Assembly (NCBI GenBank): GCA_030761205.1
Contig: JAULJL010000033.1
Coordinates: forward strand, 5,091,501-5,155,500
Direction: 5' to 3'
DNA: 64,000 nt
DNA from: Fremontodendron californicum
Taxonomy: Eukaryota; Streptophyta; Magnoliopsida; Malvales; Malvaceae
The translations under genes were made by a program, and so were the position numbers. Shown piece after piece: positions 20,982 through 33,212 of the stretch (position 1 is the first letter of the stretch; the number at the start of each line of letters is the position of its first letter). The notes under the pieces are model-generated. The model was not told where the DNA came from. It ran no database searches and saw only the letters and a list, made by a program, of their open reading frames with translations.

Positions 20982-22760
20982 CATTATCTAACATTTTGTT
21001 TGTTGTGTCTCAGTTATAATAAGTGGTTAGCAACCTCTGCAGGTAATATCTCCTAAATTCTACCTTTAAAATTTGACATTGGGGACAATGTCATATTTTA
21101 GTAGGGGGTAAGGGACATATTTTGCTAATTTAAAAAAAAAAAATTGTTGTGTTTTAAGCAATTTAGAAGTATTCATTCTGAACAAGGTCTGAGTAAGGGA
21201 GACTTGAGACATACCTTGTCAGTTTGATTTAATCTTCTTCAAAAAAAAAAAGAAAAAAGCTTGTTTAGGCTTAGTGTGTTTTAGTGTGTTTTAGTTACTT
21301 TCAATACTATAATGAGATATGAATTGCATAAGTCTAAAACAGATTTATTAGTGAGAAGATTTTCATGAGAATTGAGCTTGATATCAACCTTTTTATGAGC
21401 CAATGTTAATATGATATGTTGATTGAGAAAGAAGCATGTTTAGACTTAATCTGACTTGTATAATCATCCTTGTGAGTTTTTGAGCCTATAATGATTGATG
21501 CATTATACAAATCAATCTAATTTCTTTCTTGAGTGCTCTTATGATTACATGATTCTCTAGAACTTGCTTTAAACCGTTTGAGACTATATTGATACATGTG
21601 ACAACATGAATATGATAGAGGCATTAGGATTATAACCAGAGCCAAACAGCCATCCATTATTAATGTTCTAAGAGAACATCCCCACTAGTGAGCCAATTTG
21701 AGCCTACATTAAATATGCTGTTTTATTGGTAACCACAACTTACACCTAGCCTAAATATACTTATATCCTTACCCTTGTTCTAAAGATGGATTATATATTT
21801 TGAGACATATTGCAAAAAAACAAGGGATATTTTTAGTTGAAAATTTGGGTTAGAAACAAAAGATAAGTGTGGGGGAAGAAAAGAAAAGAAAAAGTCAAGA
21901 GAAAAAGAAATGGATCATTGTTAAATACATTCCCATATTCAAAAAAAAAAAAAAAAAAAAATCTTCTCTTGAACTTCTAGTTAAAGTAAAGAAAAAGATG
22001 TTACAAAATTGGTTAGAATGAAGCAAAGGCTCAACATGAATATTTAGCCTATGTGACTATGTACTTGTAAAGAGTTTTGAGAAATTTCTTTGTATGATCA
22101 TATTATGTCTCTAAACTTTATGAACTCTTTGGAACCTTTGTGATATCTTTATCCTTTTGTTCTTCAACCACATTACAAACCCCTTGGCCCTATTACAACC
22201 TTGATTAAAGACCTCTTGATTTATGAAGTTGCATGATCTTTTAGTGGAGAATAGGTGGACAAGCAAGCATATGGTAGAAGTGTTTTCATGAGATTGATTG
22301 AGTATAAACACTTTACCACTACTTTAAAGAGTGAAAATCATGAGAGTATCCCATGTGAGAGGTTGAGATTAAGTTGAATATGCACTATTTTGATTGAAAT
22401 ATGTTATGTTAATATTGGCTTAACTCATTTATTTACATTCAAGCATGAATTTTTGTGAAATTCTTTGAGCTATTGATTAGTTTATAAGACTTGTTCAAAG
22501 ATTGTCTCTAATTTATATTGAAAGGATTAGGAGTAAATATTTTTAGTGTATGTAGTTTACTTATATTTTAGTTTTTCAATGTTTGTGGGTATCGTTCTAG
22601 CAAACCCTCACGAGACTAAACTCGTCCACTAGGGACACCTAGGGGTTTAAAGGCTTGTGTCACATGCTAAGTGCCACCGTGATTTCCTACGAAAATGGAT
22701 TAGATTAGATTTTCTTATTTTATTTTTATTGAGTCGTTGCTAGGGACTAGCAACAATCTA
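20982..22760 (+). other. 3' untranslated region of C
   Basis: It contains TTGGGGACAATGTCAT (about 21079-21094) and AGTAGGGGGTAAGGG, the kind of sequence that in Athila and Tat elements normally follows integrase directly. This supports the view that the two cargo genes were placed between integrase and this region. The rest is A/T-rich with poly-A runs (21132-21143, 21941-21960). No further gene is seen. Confidence 0.6.
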
Positions 22761-22772
22761 AGTGTGGGGGTG
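22761..22772 (+). other. polypurine tract of C
   Basis: AGTGTGGGGGTG immediately before TGATAACTCG of the 3' LTR. Confidence 0.8.
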
Positions 22773-24296
22773 TGATAACTCGTATAATTATATAGTTTTT
22801 AGTTATGTTTTATTATTGTTTTGTGTCAAATACGAGTTATTATTGCTTAGTCTAATTGTGTTTATGATATTTTATATTTTTATGTAATTTGGTGTTTTTC
22901 ACGAGTTTCTTTGAGTGATTTCAGATTACTAGGTTAAATAAAGAATTAAGGGCAAATCCAATTCAGTTCCAGTTCCGACACCTTTTGCCATATCAGCTAT
23001 ATCTGGAGTTTCACTACAGCAATAAGGCTGAATTTTTGACAGTGCAAAGTTAAGAGGCATATCTATCTTTTTCATGTTTTACACTTCTTGAAACGGAGTC
23101 GTTTTCCCTAGCGAAATCAACCATCAAGTTGGCTGATGTGCAATGACGTCTGTTCTGCACCGTTTTGGTATTTTGACCATATCTTCCGATCCACATGAGC
23201 AAATGATCTGATTCTAATGGCTATGGATCCGTAACTGATAGGGGTATATTTTTCTAGAAGACCATTTGATCAGATCGAGCCTCCAACATTGACAAAATCG
23301 ACCATCAAGCTGGCTGATCAGAATTGTCATACAATATGACGAAAATTGTTAGAAAAATGCACCCACCTATTATACCTACCTTTGAAATTTATAAAGCTTG
23401 TCTATTGTCATTTAGCTCTCCAAAATGTGTATAAATAGAGGGCCTTGGATGAGTGTAAGTGTATATTATACATTGGTAGGATATTAGCCATTGTAATAAA
23501 ATTCTCTAAGTTTTCTTCTTCTTTCTTTTCTCTAGTTTTCTTTTTCTTTTTTATTTACTTATGCTTCTTACATTTCTTTTCATTTTATTCATATCTAGTA
23601 TGTGTTGCTAATCATATTGTTGAGGTGATGAGGTGAAGCTCTTGGTAAATGCTAAGGTTAGTCTCTTAAACATGAGCTAAAATGAATTATCATTTATAAA
23701 CACTAGTATAGATAATATTTTCTTTTGGTTTAAAATCATACTTGCAAAGTAGGGATATTGATTCATTATTGACAATGAAAATGGCACAATAAATGCTTGG
23801 TTTCATAACCTTGATTTGTTGTAGACATATACCTTGGCATAAGGAATGCTTGGACTCTTTTTATGAGTTTTGAGGACACCAAATGAACATAATATCATAT
23901 GCTATGGACGTTGGACAATTTGGACTGAATTGCTAAACCTTCCGATTGGAACCTCCTTTATGTGTGGATTTCAATTGTGTAATAAAACAAGATTAATCTT
24001 AGCATAACACCAAGAGTGGATTCTCTAACCTCAACATCTTTTCTTATTGTTTTTTTTTTTTATATATATCTTGTTTAATTTCTTTTATGTTATTTTGTTT
24101 ATTTTGTTCTCTAATATCTTGTTTATCTTGTTTTGTTGTTGATTACCTAATATCTTGTTTACTTTCTTTTTCTTATATATTTATAAACTTATACTTACTA
24201 ATACGCTTCCCTGTGGTTCGACCTCGGACACCCAAGAATTTATTACTTGAACATAACCTGCACTTGGGTTTACAACTCTTAATTGAGTCACCATCA
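22773..24296 (+). repeat. 3' LTR of C
   Basis: 1524 bp, about ten substitutions from the 5' LTR, mostly transitions. It is followed by the target duplication GCTTT. Confidence 0.94.
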
Positions 24297-24301
24297 GCTT
24301 T

Positions 24302-24706
24302 CGTGGGGTAATAACCTCCATATGGGCTAGGAAAATACTCTCACCCAACTTATACCTTTTCCAATGAGCCTATAATGGGTGAGGATTGGGGTGCCTTACT
24401 TGTCCTCCATGGATGAAGTTAAGGAGCAACTTGGGGACCTTTTAGATGTCCAATATCCTAAAGCCCAGCATATAGATAACACTTAAGAGGCCAGCCTAAG
24501 TTAGAGTCATGTCCACCCATTTCATAGATAATAACTCAAAATAAGACACATGAAAGAATCTTCTTACTTTCTGATAATTTTTTATTTATTTTATTTTGTG
24601 AATATTATTTGTATTTCTCTAATATGTATCTAACTATTGAATTTTGTGAAATCTTTGTGGCCATTACTTGAATTAACTTTATTCTTTCATTTATTTTCAT
24701 AATGCG
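24302..24706 (+). other. leader of D, segment between C and B
   Basis: It continues the leader module (CGTGGGGTAATAACCTCCATATGGGCTAGG) cut by C, then GGTGAGGATTGGGGTGCC and ATGGATGAAGTTAAGGAGCAA as in A and B. It has no gene. Confidence 0.75.
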
Positions 24707-25015
24707 CACATTGTAGACACTGGCTTTTATCCGGCTTGTTTTAGTTTTACCTTCAGGTTCATTTTTAATTTCAATTTCATTAATTAATTTTTTATTTCTA
24801 ATGCTATTTTTAGATTAATTGAAAAAAAAAGAAGTAGGAAAAAAAACAGAATATAAAAAGGGGGAAAATGGAAAAAGGAAAGAAAAAAAAAACTTTGATT
24901 TGAACTGAAATTCTTCTTTTGATCAGGACTAATCTTTGAAAAAGGTTTTTTTATCTGATTATAAGATCATAATACAAAAACCCATTTGAATGAAAACTCT
25001 TGTGACTAAATTCCC

Positions 25016-25023
25016 TATAAAAG
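25016..25023 (+). promoter_or_regulatory. TATA box of the B LTR
   Basis: TATAAAAG, also present in the 3' LTR at 33573-33580. Confidence 0.5.
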
Positions 25024-25635
25024 AACATAAAAAAACTCAGCAAAAGGGGGGGGACCCCGGATGAAAAAGAAACACGGCAATACACAGGCGATCAAAGAAT
25101 CACAGAAAATTCAAAGCAAAATCATAGAGCAATCAACAACACAAATCAGCAACAAAACAAGAAGAGAGTTTTTCGGTTGGAAGTTTTGATTTGGATTTTT
25201 CTGGGGTTTCGGCTTTGAGTTTGTTGATTTGAAGATTCGAATGGAGATTACCTAGGGAAACGCTAGAGGGAGGTCCGACCCAAATTGAGAGGCTATTTAA
25301 ATATGGAAAACGGCAGATCGGAGGGCTTGAAGTCACGGGTTTCGGGTTTAGATCTAGGGTTGTTGAAGCCTATTTCAGGAAAATCGATTTGATATTGAGG
25401 CTTAGGAGATTGAAAGGAAAATTTGGGGAAACTTTTGAAGAAATTTGGGTTTTAGCGCCAACGGCGAACGGTGGTGCACGACGGAGATGGCAGCAGAGTC
25501 TCATCGATTTCTGGAAAATTGTTGGAGGATGCTGGGCTTTGTTCTTCAAGGGAGAGAGAGAGACTAGCAGGGTTTTTTTTTTTTTTTTTTTTCAGTGGGT
25601 AAGAATGAATAAAAAAAATTGTGTGTTTTAAAGGG

Positions 25636-25698
25636 CTACATCCGGGTCGGGTCGCAGGACCTATGCGCGGCCTGCATGCCAGCCCGACCCGGATGTAG
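25636..25698. repeat. hairpin in the B LTR
   Basis: CTACATCCGGGTCGGG pairs perfectly with CCCGACCCGGATGTAG across a 31-nt GC-rich loop. A mutated copy is in the 3' LTR (34195-34257), and a GGGT...CCCGACCC relic is in the D LTR (about 42289-42340). Confidence 0.75.
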
Positions 25699-26950
25699 TT
25701 CATTCCCTTTTTATTTTTTTATTTTTTCATTTTCATTTTCATTTTGATTTTTCCTTTTTGTTTTTTTAATATTTATTTTATTATGATTTTATTAGTTTTT
25801 TTGTTATTATTTATTTATTTATTCTTTTGACTAATTAGTTTTGTTCTTTTTGCAGGTGTATTTTTTTTTAAGATTAATTTACTATTATTATTATTATTTT
25901 TATTATTATTATTATTATTTTTCATGATTTTAGGTTTATTTGATATGGTTATTATTTAGTTTAGTTTTTTTTTTTTTTTTTTAATTTTTAAATAGCATCA
26001 TTTAATTTAGTTTTTTTTTTTAGGATTAATTATTTTTTTGATTATTTTTAAAGCATGAATTAGGTTTTCTTTTTTATAATTTTTATTCTTTAGAAAGCAT
26101 GTTTGGATTATTATTATTAGTTTTAGATTTGCATGATTTTTAGATTTATTTGTTTTATTATTTTTTGATTTGCATGATTTTTAGATTTATTTGTTTTATT
26201 ATTTTAGATTTTCATGATTTTTAGGTTTATTTGTTTAAATTTTTGCATGTTTAGGATATTTTTATGATTTTTAGATTTTTGCCTGTTTAGGATATTTTAT
26301 TAGTTTAGATTATTGCATGTTTGAGAATTTATATGATATTATTTTAGATTATTGTATGTTTAGGAATTTATATTTTCTTTTTATTTTTAGAATTGCATAA
26401 TTTAGAATTATTATTTTTAGGTGTGCATGATATGATATTATTATTATTTTTTTAGAATTTTACATGAATTAGGAATTGATTTATTTTTATTATTTTTAGA
26501 TGGCATGTTAGGTTTATTGATTTCTATGATCTTTAGATGGTATGTATGGTTTTATGATTTTTATGATTTTTAGAAGGCATGTTAGGTTTTATTTATTTTC
26601 TTATTTTTAGGTTTTATTTTGCATGATTAGGAAAATGAATGTTGACTTATGTAGATTGATTAAGACCATTTAAAGACCAATTTATAATATCATGTGACTG
26701 ATATGATACTATCTTTAGTATAGGCATTGTAGGGGTGTTAATCTTTCCCTGCACGTAACCGAACTCCCGAACCTAGTTCTGAAATGTAGATCAGAACCTA
26801 TTCTTTTTAGGGTGCCTTAGTCAAGCTGAGGATAACTTTAAAAAGGATAGATTCATAAAGGTGACTAATCACACCTAGTTAGATGATTAGTGGCAACTCC
26901 ATAATTTGTGTCTAGCTTGCTGAATTCGTATTTGGCACGTTGTGACAGTT

Positions 26951-26968
26951 TGGCGACTCCACTGGGGA
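26951..26968 (+). other. primer-binding site of B, tRNA-Arg type
   Basis: TGGCGACTCCACTGGGGA, three bases after the LTR end; complement of the 3' end of plant tRNA-Arg (CCCCAGTGGAGTCG plus CCA). Confidence 0.9.
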
Positions 26969-27189
26969 TTTTAGAGAGTCGAGCCATAGGTTAGTCACAT
27001 GTTATTTCTGGTCTTGAAATTGGTCTTAAATGTTTTTTTTATTATTATTATTATTCTAACGTCTTAATCTTTTTCTTTTTAGTTTTTTTTTTCCTAGGAA
27101 TTTTTGTGAGTCAAAGGTTTGGTATGTTCCTTCGCTCACACTGCATTGGCATTAACATAAGCCCTATACCCGGGCTTGTCCTTTTAGGA

Positions 27190-27370
27190 GGGGGTAAAGT
27201 AACTACGCCTTCGTGGGGTAATAACCTCCGTATGGGCTAGCGAAACACTCTTAGGGTGTAAAGTACCTATGCTTTCGTAGAGTAATAACCTCTGTATGGG
27301 CTAGCGAAACACTCTTAGGGTGTAAAGTACCTATGCTTTCGTATGGGCTAGGAAAATACACTCACCCAAA
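27190..27370 (+). repeat. leader module array of B
   Basis: Three successive copies of GTAAAGTAC...GCTTTCGT...CTCTGTATGGGCTAGCGAAACACTCT, the last one shortened. The same module appears twice in A and twice, inverted, in F. Confidence 0.75.
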
Positions 27371-28154
27371 TTGAACCTTTCTAATGAGCCTATAGAGGGT
27401 GAGGTTTGGGTGCCTTACTCATCCTCCATGGATGAAGTTAAGGAGCAACCTGGGACCTTTTAGATGTGCAATATCCTAAAGGCCAGCATATAGATAACAC
27501 TTAAGAGGCCGGCCTAAGTTAGAGCCATGTCCACCTGTTTCATAGAGAATAATTCGAAATAGGACACATGAAGAAATGTTCTTGCTTTCTGACAATTTTT
27601 TTGTGTGAAATAATTATTTGTATTTCTCTAATATGTCTCTAACTATTGAATTTTGTGAAATCTTTGTAGACATTACTTGAATTAATTTTATTCTTTCAAT
27701 TATTTTCATGTATTTGTATCATTTAAATATTTTACGATATACATTTTTAACCATGCTCATGCATTTATCATATACATTTTTAACACTGCTCATGCATCTA
27801 TTGTGTACATTTTTAACCATGCTCATGCATTTACCATGTACATTTTTTAACCATGCTCATGCATTCACCATGTGCATTTTTATTAATGCTCATGCATTCA
27901 TCGTATAAATTTTTCATAATGTTCATGCACTCATCATGTACATTTTTCATAATGTTATTGTTAAACTTTGTGAATATTTTTGGTATTATCATTTAAATTA
28001 ACTTCATTCTTTTATTTATTTGCATCATAGATGTGCATTTCATGAAAGCATTTGAGTCATGAATTTTAAATTGTGGTAATGAAGGGTTCAAGGATAGCTC
28101 AAACAATCAAATATCTTGGGGCATTCTCACAACATTCGTTCACGGGTTAAAGCA
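27371..28154 (+). other. rest of the B leader
   Basis: Untranslated. It contains a degenerate array of CATGCATTCACCATGTACATTTTT-type units (about 27740-27960). Confidence 0.55.
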
Positions 28155-29005
28155 ATGACAGAGGAACAGGCTGCTATGATTCGTTCGCGGGTTAAAGCTA
28201 TGGCAGAAGAACAGGCTGATAGGATAAGCGAAATAGAAAAGGCACGAGATGACATGAAAGAACAGTTGGCCAAGATTATGGATTTGATGACTAATTTGAA
28301 CAAGTAGAGAGGGGTAGAAGAAGTCACTACTCAAGACAAGAATTAGTCACCAGATGATGAAGATCCTACATATCTGCCTGGTTTAAGTCAATTCCAGGCT
28401 AATACTGGGATGTCAATGACATCATCAGCTACTCAACACCAATTCTTAGGATACACCATTCTGTGACTTATTGAAAGATACATCCGATGGAAAGAAAAGT
28501 GGGGCAACTAACAAGAAAGAGAAAGATACCCAAGCTGTGACTTATTGAAGGCAACATGTAGAAAGTTTTCCCCCATACCATCCATGCCTTATGTACCACC
28601 GTGAATAATGTTGCAGCAGTACCACAACCAAACTTTCATCCAAACTTTCATTCTCAAACACCTGTCCATATGCTTAGCCTTACATCCATATCTTCAGCTA
28701 GACCTTTAGCTCAACCTAGACCCCCAATGAGTAACCAAAGATGACCTCGAAATAACCGAGAGAGAACCTGTATTGACCTAATTTCGATGTCTTACACTGA
28801 TTTATTCTCACGTCTCATTGAAAATCAACTTGTTGCACATGTTCACTTGGAACCGTTCCAACCTCCTTTCCCTGAGTGGTATGATGCCGATGCTCGATAT
28901 GAAGATCATTCTGGGAATTCTGGTCATTCTATAGAAACTTGCTCGGCTTTTAAACATAAGGTGCAAAGTTTGATCTATTTAGGCCTATTGAATTTTGACA
29001 AGTAA
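28155..29005 (+). pseudogene. element B gag remnant
   Basis: N-terminal Gag coiled coil (AKIMDLMTNLNK) with a duplicated IRSRVKAM(A/T)EEQA segment. It is ended by TAG at 28305-28307 and again near 28347, where A and D have CAG. The capsid core is deleted, with a jump near 28455. The remaining C-terminal piece reads SRLIENQLVAHVHL, then GHSIETCSAFKHKVQSLI, the degenerate knuckle seen in D as CDYHIGAIGHSMEKY. Nothing of protease or polymerase follows. Confidence 0.75.
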
Positions 29006-31636
29006 GGGGAATCAAATGTTAGTGTTGGCCCATCTGCACGGGGGCATAATGGTGATGAGGTTTGGAATAAAGGATTGAAGCTGTTGATTAGCCTTGAACT
29101 CTTTTTTGTCTTTTAAAGTAATCTAGGTGGATCTTTTTATGTTTAGACTTGATTTATTTATCATCATTTCAATGAATTGACAAGTTTGATGCATTTTCAT
29201 TTCCTCTTTCATTTATTATTTTTTTCTTTTGCCTACCCTTTCAATTTCACCCATGTCGAGTTTCCAAGTAATGAATGTGGTGACAATCATGGCAATAATA
29301 TGGGATTCAATTTTGAAAGTTATATCCGTATTGGTGAACTTGAACATATATGACCATACTTTGCTATTTGATTTTGTTGAGATTATTGTAAAAAAAGATG
29401 AAAGTTGATATGCAGTTTTGGCATGATTGGAAGAAAATTAGTAGAATTGCTTCACGAGTATATTGAATGTCTGTTGAATTCCTCTACAAGTATGTGGATT
29501 CCTTGTGGTGAATTTCTATAAGCTTGTTATTTTCAATAAATGTTCTTTGAATATTCACATTTGAGATGATAATGGCCATATTTCATATTCCTTTCACAAA
29601 ATAAGAAATTATCCTTTGCTACCCCTTTTTTTGAGCCTATTGGATTTTTTTTCTTCGAATGAACCTTGATCAAGGATCACCCTCCACACCGGGGGGCAAG
29701 TATGGAAAAATATATTTCTAGAAGAGAATGAATGATTAGATCATATTTTTACGCCATGTAAAGAATGTCTTATGTCATGGAGGTAATGATGAGATGGATT
29801 GAGTTCCAAAATTTTGAACTCACTTTGTGATAAAAAAAAAAAAAGCAAAAAACAAGAAAAAAGCAAGCAAGGCAAAAAAAAAAAATGAAAAGAAAGATAT
29901 GAAAAGTTTTGAAAATCCTCATTGAAAAAGAAATGATCCATGGCTCGATTATCTTGAAAATGAAAAGAAAGATATGAAGTGTTCTGAGATAAAAACGATC
30001 CTTGGTTTGAATACCCTTAAACACATGTTTGAGCCTATTTTATCCATTCTTTCATAACCTCAAAACGCTGGCCTTCATTACGTACCTGGAAAAGTCCATT
30101 TTGATCAAATGTGAATATTTGAATTGGAAATCATGTATTGAATCAGGACATGCTTGTGGTATTATCAAGGGACAATGAAGCTTAGATGCATGAAGACAGC
30201 TCTAAAGAAGAAGGAAAAGGCTTGTTACAGTTTGATATGCTCAATTGCCTCCGAGAAGATTGAGACGAACATATGACGAGAAAAGTTTGTTCTTGATACT
30301 TTGAGAAATAATTAGTTTTGAAGAAATTGCTTTTAAGTCACATGGCCATTGGAGAAAGTATACAACTATTTGTGGAGTTCTTATGAAGTGAAAAGCTTTT
30401 CCGAGGGAAGCATTATTTTGAGAAAGACAAATGAAGATGATTTGCCAAATACTATGAAGAAATATTTCTTTGAAGGAAAAAATGATGAAAAAAAAGAAAA
30501 AGAATAAAAACAAAAAAAGAAAGAAAACAAAGAAAAAAAAAGAAAAAAAAAGAGATGAAAAAAAGGAGGATTCAAATTGAAAACCCTAAAAGGGCAGTTT
30601 GAGACATAGGAGATATATCTAAGTTGAAAACCTGAAAGGGCGGCTTAGGTATAATGAAAGTCAGTTTGAATATTTCATTGGGGGCATGGTTTGGTATGAC
30701 ACAACTCAAAAAGATTAAGAACACCGATTGGATTGATTTTTGAAAGTGAATCATGGATTAATCTAAAAATTGTCAACATATTCATTATTTGGGGATGTTG
30801 ATATCCCATCCAAATATACTTGTATAATTCTTTGATTCGTAATCTTTTGACAAATTTGTTCTTTCCCCTTCAATGATAAAGACCATCTTTCTTCGATTCA
30901 TTTTGTTCATTGCAATTCTTTGTTGCCAATTTTGCATATCCATAATGAATAGAGGAAATGTTGATGCAGTATATTTGTTATGGAATTGGAATGATGATTG
31001 ATAAGCTGAAATACTGAACATAAATGATTCATGCAATATTTTGAAAAGAAATTTAAAGATGATGTTCTGGGACAAAATGAAACAATGATGAGAACCGGAA
31101 AGGTTTGAAATGTAGACACATGGGGCTTCTAAGCTGAAATATACACTTTGGAAATGGACAAATGCTGCATTTGAGAATGAATAAAATCGACAAAGGACTA
31201 GACTGGTGGATAGAACTTGTTAGCAAGTTTTGAAGCTACATGTTTGGAAATGATACAAAGATGAAATAATGAGCTTGAGAATCATTTTGTTACCATGATT
31301 GGAGAGATAGGTGATTATCATGCATTGCATTGCATTCATGACATTCATTTCATGAATTGCATTACATGACATTTATGGCATGCATTTAACATGTAAGAAA
31401 GATTTTGAGTTAGATTTTTGAATTTTGAAATCAAACTTTTTTAAAGGAAAATTCTTGGACCTCGGTTGAGATGAAAATTTTGGTCTTTTAGATTTTGCAC
31501 CTTGGTTGAAGAGATGAGTTTAGACCTTGGTAGTAATGGGAATTTTTAAGATGAGATTTTTTTCTTCAAGATGAATTGTTTTTCAAAGGTAAGTTTTTGT
31601 AAGATTAGATTTATTTTATCAAAGATGAGAATGATT

Positions 31637-32132
31637 TAATGTGAATCCTTAGCTAAGTGAAAATCCTTAGTTTAGTGTGAATCCTTAATTTAAATATGAA
31701 TCCTTAGTTTAAGTGTGAATCCTTATTTTAAGTGAGAATCTTTAGTTTAGTGTGAATCCTTAGTTTAAGTGAGAATCCTTAGCTTATGTGAGAATCCTTA
31801 GTTTAAGTGAGAATCCTTAGCTTAAGTGAGAATCCTTAGTTTAAGTGACAATCCTTAGCTTAAGTGTGAATCCTTAACTTAAGTGTGAATCCTTAGCTTA
31901 AGTGGGAATCCTTAGGTTAAGTGTGAATCCTTAGCTTAAGTGAGAATCCTTAGTTTGGTGTGAATCCTTAGCTTTAGTGAGAATCCTTATTTTGGGTGCG
32001 AATCCCTTATTTCCTTATTCAGGGTGCGAATCCTTTAGCTTAGTGAGAATCTTTATTTTTGGTACGAATCCTTTAGTTTGAGTGAGAATCCCTTATTTAG
32101 GTGAGAAATCTCATATTTTGGTGTGAATCCTT
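31637..32132 (+). repeat. tandem array, 18-bp unit, in the B 3' region
   Basis: Roughly 25 degenerate copies of GAATCCTTAGTTTAAGTG. Confidence 0.85.
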
Positions 32133-32639
32133 TATTTTTCAAGTTATTTTTAAGTTGTGAATCCTTTATATTGTAAATTTCTAAGTTTGTCTTTAAAGTG
32201 AAAGATTTCAAAGTTGGTGTGTTTTTGAGAGATTTGGGTTGAGAAGAAAAATCTTTAGGTTGAAACAAATTTAAAGATAGTAAGATTCAATCTATCAGTT
32301 TGAAGCAAAGTACAGATGGGGGGTGAATAATGAGCTGGACAACTTTCTATCTTGATTAGAGATTCAGAGAGTTTATATCATTCATACAGTGTATGCATGA
32401 CATCTATTGCGTGATATGCATCTGTATTTCATTCATGGTTCATGTACTGCATTGCATTCATGCATTGCATTCAAGAAAGACTATTGTAGATATTCAATAT
32501 GATTTGGACAGCAATTTCAATTTTGAATGACAATCTGTGAGAACCATATCAAATCTTTTCGGGATCCAAGGTAAGAATTTTAAAATTTCTTTTGAAGAAA
32601 GTATCCACTTTTGAGAATTTACAAATTTCATTGGGTTTA

Positions 32640-33180
32640 TTTAAAGTTGATGCCTGAGGAGTTTTTCTTTGTTTGAAAAATTTTAAGTTGATGCCTCGTT
32701 GGGAGGAGTTTTTCTTCGTTTGGAAATTTAAAGTTGATTCCTTGTTGGGAGGAGTTTTTATTCATTTGGAAAATTTAAAGTTGATGCCTTGTTAGGAGGA
32801 GTTTTTCTTCGTTTGGAAATTTAAAGTTGATGCCTCGTTGGGAAGAGTTTTTCTTCGTTTGGAAATTTAAAGTTGATGCCTCGTTGGGAGGAGTTTTTCT
32901 TTGTTTGGAAATTTTAAATTTGATGCCTTATTGGGAGGAGTTTTTCTTCTTTGGGATATTTAAAGTTGATTCCTCGTTGGAGAAGTATTTTTTTGTTAGG
33001 ATATATAAGTTGATGTGTCCTTGGAGGAGTTTTCTTTGTTGGGATATTTAAAGTTGATGCCTCGTTGGAGGAGTTTTTCTCGTTGGGTTATTTTAAAGTT
33101 GATGCCTCATTGAGAGGAGTTTTTCTTCATTGGGATTTATTTGAAGTTTATGCCTCGTATAGAGGAGTGTTTACGATAAG
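32640..33180 (+). repeat. tandem array, about 46-bp unit, in the B 3' region
   Basis: About 11 copies of a unit containing AAAGTTGATGCCTCGTTGGG and AGGAGTTTTTCTTCG. The same unit forms the array at 40905-41440 in D. Confidence 0.85.
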
Positions 33181-33212
33181 GTTTGTTTTTAAGAACATGA
33201 AGGTGTCTACGT

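Larger units (their letters stand above)
14699..24296 (+). mobile_element. element C, Athila-like gypsy retrotransposon carrying two cargo genes
   Basis: LTRs at 14699-16221 and 22773-24296 begin TGATAACTCGTATAA and end CCATCA. The target duplication GCTTT is at 14694-14698 and 24297-24301. The PBS is tRNA-Asp type. I count about ten substitutions and one poly-T length change between the LTRs, so insertion is recent. Gag and protease are present with frameshifts; everything from RT to the middle of integrase is deleted. Between the integrase tail and the PPT lie a cysteine-rich basic ORF and an intact LOG-type gene. The element sits in the leader of D. Confidence 0.95.
24712..26947 (+). repeat. 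5' LTR of B
   Basis: TGTAGACACT...CACGTTGTGACA. TATA-like TATAAAAG is at 25016-25023. A perfect 16-bp inverted repeat lies at 25636-25651 and 25683-25698. The second half is T-rich (GATTTTTAGATT words). It contains no gene. Confidence 0.92.
29006..33212 (+). other. 3' untranslated region of B
   Basis: Long noncoding stretch with purine-rich patches (about 29828-29930, 30475-30570). Minus-strand short frames there are only the complement of A-rich DNA. Paragraph-like blocks are shared with D (for example CACCCTCCACACC..GGGGG, CCATGGTTTGAT, CATTTTGATCAA). It holds two tandem arrays, listed separately. Confidence 0.7.

Noticed and set aside
27708..27908. 66-codon frame with repeated AHAF
   Set aside because: Degenerate CATGCATTCACC repeat in the B leader; the same DNA occurs noncoding at 35508-35650.
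30241..30575. Minus-strand Phe-rich frames resembling membrane proteins
   Set aside because: Complement of poly-A/GA-rich noncoding DNA in the B 3' region.
32827..33051. 74-codon repetitive frame
   Set aside because: By-product of the 46-bp array in the B 3' region.
31637..33180. CRISPR-like or satellite array
   Set aside because: Units are contiguous without unique spacers and lie in a retrotransposon 3' UTR of a plant genome.
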